Positions 6,776-10,027 of a stretch of DNA of 10,027 bases are shown piece by piece. The notes under the pieces are model-generated. The model had not been told where the DNA came from. It was given only the letters and a program-made list of their open reading frames with translations, and searched no databases. How positions within the stretch are numbered: the first letter of the stretch is position 1; each line of letters starts with the position of its first letter. The position numbers were made by a program, and so were the translations under genes. Origin of the DNA: Hyphomicrobiales bacterium (GTDB lineage: Bacteria > Pseudomonadota > Alphaproteobacteria > Rhizobiales > JAJFHB01); assembly GCA_021775795.1 (NCBI GenBank), contig JAJFHB010000285.1, positions 1 through 10,027 on the forward strand. Reading direction: 5' to 3'.

Positions 6776-6802
6776 AAGGGCGGATCTCAGAGACCCGCCC
6801 TT
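6776..6802. terminator. Strong bidirectional hairpin terminator
   Basis: Eight-base perfect stem AAGGGCGG (6776-6783) / CCGCCCTT (6795-6802), which can extend inside by three more pairs after one A/C mismatch. Leftward the stem is followed by CTTTTCTGTTT, a good intrinsic-terminator tail for the ABC transporter unit; rightward it has only a short pyrimidine run, for the regulator gene. It lies in the gap between these two convergent genes. Confidence 0.8.
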
Positions 6803-6828
6803 CCCAAACTTACATTGATCGCAAAAGG

Positions 6829-8052
6829 TTAGCGAATGAGTTCGGTCTCATAGGTGCCATCCGCAGTTACGCGGTTGACCGAGAAAAGACCGGTGACATC
6901 GCCATTGGCGTCAAAGTCGTTGTTGCCGACGGCGCCTTCATAGTTGATGTCTTCACCCGCAGCAATCGCGGCCTTGGCTTTTGCCCACTCGCCTGGACGA
7001 ATAACAGTGCCCGGACCGGACGCTACTTCACGCAGAGCAGCAGACATCGCTCCACGGTCTGTGGAACCGGCCTTTTCAATCGCCAGTGCGACGAGGAAAG
7101 CGGCATCGTAACCGTGAGCGGCGTACGGTGCACTTGGGGAGTAGCCTTGTTCCTCATATGCCGGCCCGTATGCTGCAGCATAAGCCTGATATGAGATGTT
7201 CTCATCATCAGACGCTGCCTGCGTGATCATGATGTTTCCGGCGAGAGCTTCTGCACCAATCTGCTCGATAACGGACACATCAAACATGCCGTCTGCGGCC
7301 AGGAACTTTCCGAACAAGCCGTTTTCGAGGCTGTTGCGAACGATGGTGATGCCGCTTGAGCCGTAATAGGCAAACAGCGCCAAGCCTTCTGCACCATTGC
7401 CCGAAAGCGTTGAGAGTTCTGAACGGTAAGACTGTTTTTCCGGTTCATGCATCTGGCTGCCGGTGATCTCACCGCCCAGATCCTGGAACGCCTGTTCAAA
7501 CACAGTTGCAACGCCGGCGTTGTAATCATCGTTTGAATAGGTCATCGCCAGCTTCGTGTAACCTGCATTGATGGCAAGCTGTGCTAGCGCAACACCCTGA
7601 TAGGCATCAGAGGCGGCGACGCGGAACACAAGGTCATTGTCTTCAAGTTCACTGATCGAGGGTGCTGTGGCACTGTCCGAGATGCTCATCACACCTGCGG
7701 GAATGGTGACTGACTGCACCATGCCGTTTGTTGCGCCTGAGCAGCTCGCTCCAACAATCGCGACAACCTGCTCAACATTTACAAGCTTGTTGCCCGCATC
7801 CACACCGGCTGTCGGGTCGCACTGGGCATCCGCGTGAGACAACACCATGGTGTCGCCATCAAGCAGTCCGCCCTGCTCGTTAACATGCAAGGTCGCAAGC
7901 TCACGACCGGCCACGATCGGGGCGACGAGTTCTGCGATGGGGCCCGTGATACCTGCAGCGGAACCGACAACGATGTCGTCCGCGAACGCGGCTGAACCCG
8001 CAACAACAAGCATTGACCCGGCAAGTAGCGCGCCTTTTAACGTCTTCAACAT
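6829..8052 (-). CDS. Branched-chain amino acid-type ABC transporter periplasmic binding protein
   Basis: LivJ/LivK-family (type 1 periplasmic fold) solute receptor that brings its ligand to the LivHM permease. I chose the ATG at 8052 (407 residues) over the upstream in-frame ATG at 8109. It has GGAGG seven bases before it (8064-8060) and opens a clean signal peptide (MLKTLKG, hydrophobic core, AFA|DD cleavage after residue 24), while the longer version would add a basic tail before it. The mature protein begins DDIVVGSAAGITGPIAE, as usual in the family. Cys78 (in AQCDP) and Cys104 (in GASCSGAT) match the disulfide of LivJ. The SDSATAPSIS segment lies where the ligand's amino-acid head group binds. 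The ligand may be branched-chain, aromatic or another amino acid or amide; it cannot be told. It is last gene of the unit, followed by a strong terminator. Confidence 0.93.
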   Translation of the reverse strand: MLKTLKGALLAGSMLVVAGSAAFADDIVVGSAAGITGPIAELVAPIVAGRELATLHVNEQGGLLDGDTMVLSHADAQCDPTAGVDAGNKLVNVEQVVAIVGASCSGATNGMVQSVTIPAGVMSISDSATAPSISELEDNDLVFRVAASDAYQGVALAQLAINAGYTKLAMTYSNDDYNAGVATVFEQAFQDLGGEITGSQMHEPEKQSYRSELSTLSGNGAEGLALFAYYGSSGITIVRNSLENGLFGKFLAADGMFDVSVIEQIGAEALAGNIMITQAASDDENISYQAYAAAYGPAYEEQGYSPSAPYAAHGYDAAFLVALAIEKAGSTDRGAMSAALREVASGPGTVIRPGEWAKAKAAIAAGEDINYEGAVGNNDFDANGDVTGLFSVNRVTADGTYETELIR

Positions 8053-8083
8053 AAACAAACCTCCCAATTTCACACTAAAGGCT

Positions 8084-8107
8084 GGCGGGTGCCTTCGGCT
8101 CCTCGCC
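8084..8107 (-). other. Hairpin in the leader of the binding-protein gene
   Basis: GGCGAGGAGCC (8107-8097) pairs with GGCACCCGCC (8093-8084) around a three-base loop, with one bulged base and one mismatch. It sits after livM and about 30 bases before the binding-protein start, just inside the transcript expected from the promoter at 8144-8117. Such structures can protect the binding-protein message or partly stop read-through from livM, which would explain higher dosage of the binding protein. No strong T-run follows. Confidence 0.55.
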
Positions 8108-8116
8108 ATTGGGCGT

Positions 8117-8144
8117 ATGATGACGTTGAGGACAAATATGTCAA
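8117..8144 (-). promoter_or_regulatory. Candidate own promoter of the binding-protein gene
   Basis: Reading leftward: a perfect -35 box TTGACA (8144-8139), 16-base spacer, and CATCAT (8122-8117), which matches four of six bases of TATAAT. Transcription would start near 8110, just before the 8107-8084 hairpin. It lies in the 151-base gap between livM and the binding-protein gene, unusually long for this unit, where livH and livM are only one base apart. Confidence 0.4.
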
Positions 8145-8203
8145 ACTCAAACGCAGATGAGCGTCTTTATCGTTAAGATCACGGAGTTCCTTTGCCTTCT
8201 CAT

Positions 8204-9295
8204 CTATCGGCTTGAACGGGCTGCCTCCACTGCGGCGTCATGTTGATCAGCCAGAGATTGCAGGCGTTTTTCCGGCAATATCCCGGAAGAAAACTTCTGC
8301 AGCATGATCTGCAGCGCAAGCCCAATAAGAAAGACCCGCAGGTAGGGCGCTTTGGTGTCCCAGGAATCAAGGCCGGTGATGTTCTCAGGTGCAATTGGTG
8401 TTGCCATCCACGCTTCCGGCACAAACCAGGAAGCGAACAGATGGAACGGATAAACAACATGGGCGAAGCTGTCCGGAATGACCATCGGCGCCACAGTTTC
8501 CGTGAACGACCAGATGAACCACAACAACATGGCGCCTAGAATAGCACCCTTGTTGTTGCCGCTGCCGCCAACAATGAGCATCACAAACACAAGGAACGAC
8601 GCTTTCAGCGGTTCCGCCATTTTGGGGTCAATGAACTTGATATAGTGTGCCATCATCGCACCACCGAGCGCCATGACGACTGCGCCAATTACGAAGGCTT
8701 CAATGCGGAAACGCTCCACGTTCTTGCCTGCCGCAAGAGCCGCAGGTTCGTTTTCGCGGATTGCTGCCATGAGGCGCCCCCAGGGCGAAGTCCGGGCAAG
8801 CTCCAGAGCGATGTAAAGCACAGCCACAATCAGCAGTATCAACAGAGCCATAGCAATCTGGTCCCAGGGAGCATCCCAGGATTCAAAGGGTTTTGGAACG
8901 AAGGAAACACCACGGGCACCGTTTGTCGCCCAGGTCTCATTCTTGAAGATCAGCCTGATGATTTCGGCAATGCCCAGCGTCGCGATGGCAAGGTAATCAC
9001 TGCGTAGCCTGATACAAATTCGGCCTATGGCCCAGGCAATGGGGATGCAGACGAGCATTGCCACGACGACGCCGACGACGATGGGCAGATCATAACCACC
9101 GAGGTGGCGCGGTGATTCTGGCGCTGTAAGGATTGCGGAGACGTAGGCACCGATTGCGAAAAAGCCCGCAATACCGGCGTTGAACAAACCGGTGAAGCCC
9201 CATTGAATGTTGAGACCCAGACAGAGAATTGCATAGATGCCGCCAAAGGTGACAAGGGAAAGGAAGTAGAGGAAATAGCCATAAAGTTGGTCCAT
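8204..9295 (-). CDS. livM: Branched-chain amino acid-type ABC transporter permease LivM
   Basis: Inner-membrane permease of the LivHM pair, 363 residues, within family range. Several hydrophobic segments are visible from residue 5 on, with family motifs: FNAGIAGFFAIGAYVSA near residues 38-54, RLRSDYLAIATLGIAEI near 96-112, and the cytoplasmic loop SPWGRLMAAIRENEPAALA that contacts the ATPases. GGSGNNKGAILGAMLLW marks the later membrane region. Towards the end there is a longer, aromatic-rich stretch (from FAHVVYPF to LDSWDTKAPY) before the usual RVFLIGLALQIML segment; many LivM proteins are shorter there, so this may be a periplasmic insertion. The start codon is one base after the livH stop (TGA-G-ATG), with AAGG about eight bases upstream, so the two are coupled. 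Confidence 0.93.
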   Translation of the reverse strand: MDQLYGYFLYFLSLVTFGGIYAILCLGLNIQWGFTGLFNAGIAGFFAIGAYVSAILTAPESPRHLGGYDLPIVVGVVVAMLVCIPIAWAIGRICIRLRSDYLAIATLGIAEIIRLIFKNETWATNGARGVSFVPKPFESWDAPWDQIAMALLILLIVAVLYIALELARTSPWGRLMAAIRENEPAALAAGKNVERFRIEAFVIGAVVMALGGAMMAHYIKFIDPKMAEPLKASFLVFVMLIVGGSGNNKGAILGAMLLWFIWSFTETVAPMVIPDSFAHVVYPFHLFASWFVPEAWMATPIAPENITGLDSWDTKAPYLRVFLIGLALQIMLQKFSSGILPEKRLQSLADQHDAAVEAARSSR

Positions 9296-9296
9296 C

Positions 9297-10027
9297 TCAG
9301 AACACCTTTCCCTTAAAGAGGCCGTTCGGCCGCCAGATAAGCATGGCCACCATTATGGCGAAGGAGACGCCAGCCTTGTAGCCGGGAGACAACAGCGGTT
9401 CCTCGCCGATCCAATTGTAGGTGGAGAGTTCTTCCGCCACACCGATGACAAGCCCTCCCGCCATGGCACCGTAAGGGCGGCCGATGCCGCCGAGAATTGC
9501 GGAGGCGAATACGGCAAGCAGGACCGAGAAGCCCATAAGCGGTTTCATCTGACCGTCAAGGGCAAGAAAGACGCCGGCGGCAACTGCCAGGGCCGTGCCG
9601 ATCAACCAGGTTGCGCGTACGACACCTTCGGTGCCGATGCCGGTGACCCGGGCCAATTCAGGTGAATCCGACATCGCGCGCATCGCCTTGCCAATTTTCG
9701 TGTAGGCGAGGAGATAGTGGATTACTCCCATGAGAGCGAATGCAGCGGTGAGTATGGCTACATGCTTGGGCAGGATGCGGATAGTGTCCAACAGGAACCA
9801 GGGCGGCTGGATGCCCGTAATCATTGCCTTGAGTTGCGGACCCCAGATCATCTCAATTGTCGAGCGGATCATCAACATGATCCCGAAAGAGGCGATGACA
9901 ACGGTGATAACGGAGCTCGAGCGGAAAGGCTTATAGAAGAACCGATCGATCAGCAGGGCAATAATGCCGGTCACAACCATGGCTGCCGGCACGGCAATCA
10001 ACAGAGCCAGAGGCAGGGCGACAATGC
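9297..10027 (-). CDS. livH: Branched-chain amino acid-type ABC transporter permease LivH, 5' end cut
   Basis: Partner permease of LivM in the inner membrane. The reading frame is open to the window's right edge, giving about 243 codons; LivH proteins are about 290 residues, so the first ~50 lie outside. The in-frame TTG at 10001 is not the real start, because the codons before it (IVALPLAL) continue a membrane helix. Recognisable segments are LLIDRFFYKPFR, the ATPase-contact loop IGKAMRAMSDSPELARVTGI, the GVFLALDGQMKPLMG stretch, and FASAILGGIGRPYGAMAGG, which is the family's GGxGxxxGAxxGG-type motif. It ends in IWRPNGLFKGK, the usual RPxGLFG-like tail. It is first of the visible genes; the ATP-binding subunits LivG and LivF are not in the window and may lie upstream. 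Confidence 0.93.
   Translation of the reverse strand, partial: IVALPLALLIAVPAAMVVTGIIALLIDRFFYKPFRSSSVITVVIASFGIMLMIRSTIEMIWGPQLKAMITGIQPPWFLLDTIRILPKHVAILTAAFALMGVIHYLLAYTKIGKAMRAMSDSPELARVTGIGTEGVVRATWLIGTALAVAAGVFLALDGQMKPLMGFSVLLAVFASAILGGIGRPYGAMAGGLVIGVAEELSTYNWIGEEPLLSPGYKAGVSFAIMVAMLIWRPNGLFKGKVF

Noticed and set aside
8053..8109. Longer start for the binding protein at 8109
   Set aside because: It would add 19 residues (basic, proline-containing) in front of a normal signal peptide, run through the 8084-8107 hairpin, and ignore the well-placed GGAGG before 8052.

Overview
The window looks like a piece of an alphaproteobacterial chromosome, probably from a heterotroph that lives on amino acids. 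This rests on the GC-rich codon use, the protein types and the mix of catabolic and ABC-transport genes, not on a taxonomic marker. Coding density is high, every gap is under 160 bases, and I see no insertion sequence, CRISPR array, tRNA or rRNA.

Left part (1-3956): tryptophan breakdown. A 3'-truncated tryptophan 2,3-dioxygenase gene (kynA) runs leftward from 856. Kynureninase (kynU) runs rightward from 964, and the two share a 107-base divergent promoter region. Together they give tryptophan -> N-formylkynurenine -> (formamidase, not in the window) -> kynurenine -> anthranilate + alanine. Downstream of kynU and on the same strand are a DapA-family Schiff-base aldolase/lyase and a ProC-like NAD(P)-dependent reductase. 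Both have changes at positions that matter in the housekeeping enzymes of their families, so they probably act on other substrates.

Middle part (4000-6759): a leftward two-gene unit with a 4-base overlap encodes a 531-residue protein, with an N-terminal Rieske [2Fe-2S] domain and a large unrecognised helical C-terminal part, and a zinc-type GFA/CENP-V family protein. Divergent from it is a SufR-like winged-helix regulator whose C-terminus carries clustered cysteines suited to an iron-sulfur cluster. The 109-base gap holds two overlapping candidate promoters on a shared palindrome. This is the most system-like and least explained part of the window.

Right part (6776-10027): a leftward branched-chain-amino-acid-type ABC transporter unit in the order livH (5' end outside the window), livM, periplasmic binding protein. 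It ends at a strong hairpin terminator that also separates it from the convergent regulator gene. The binding-protein gene seems to have its own promoter and a hairpin at the start of its message. The ATPase genes are not in the window. Whether this transporter feeds the tryptophan pathway cannot be told from the sequence.
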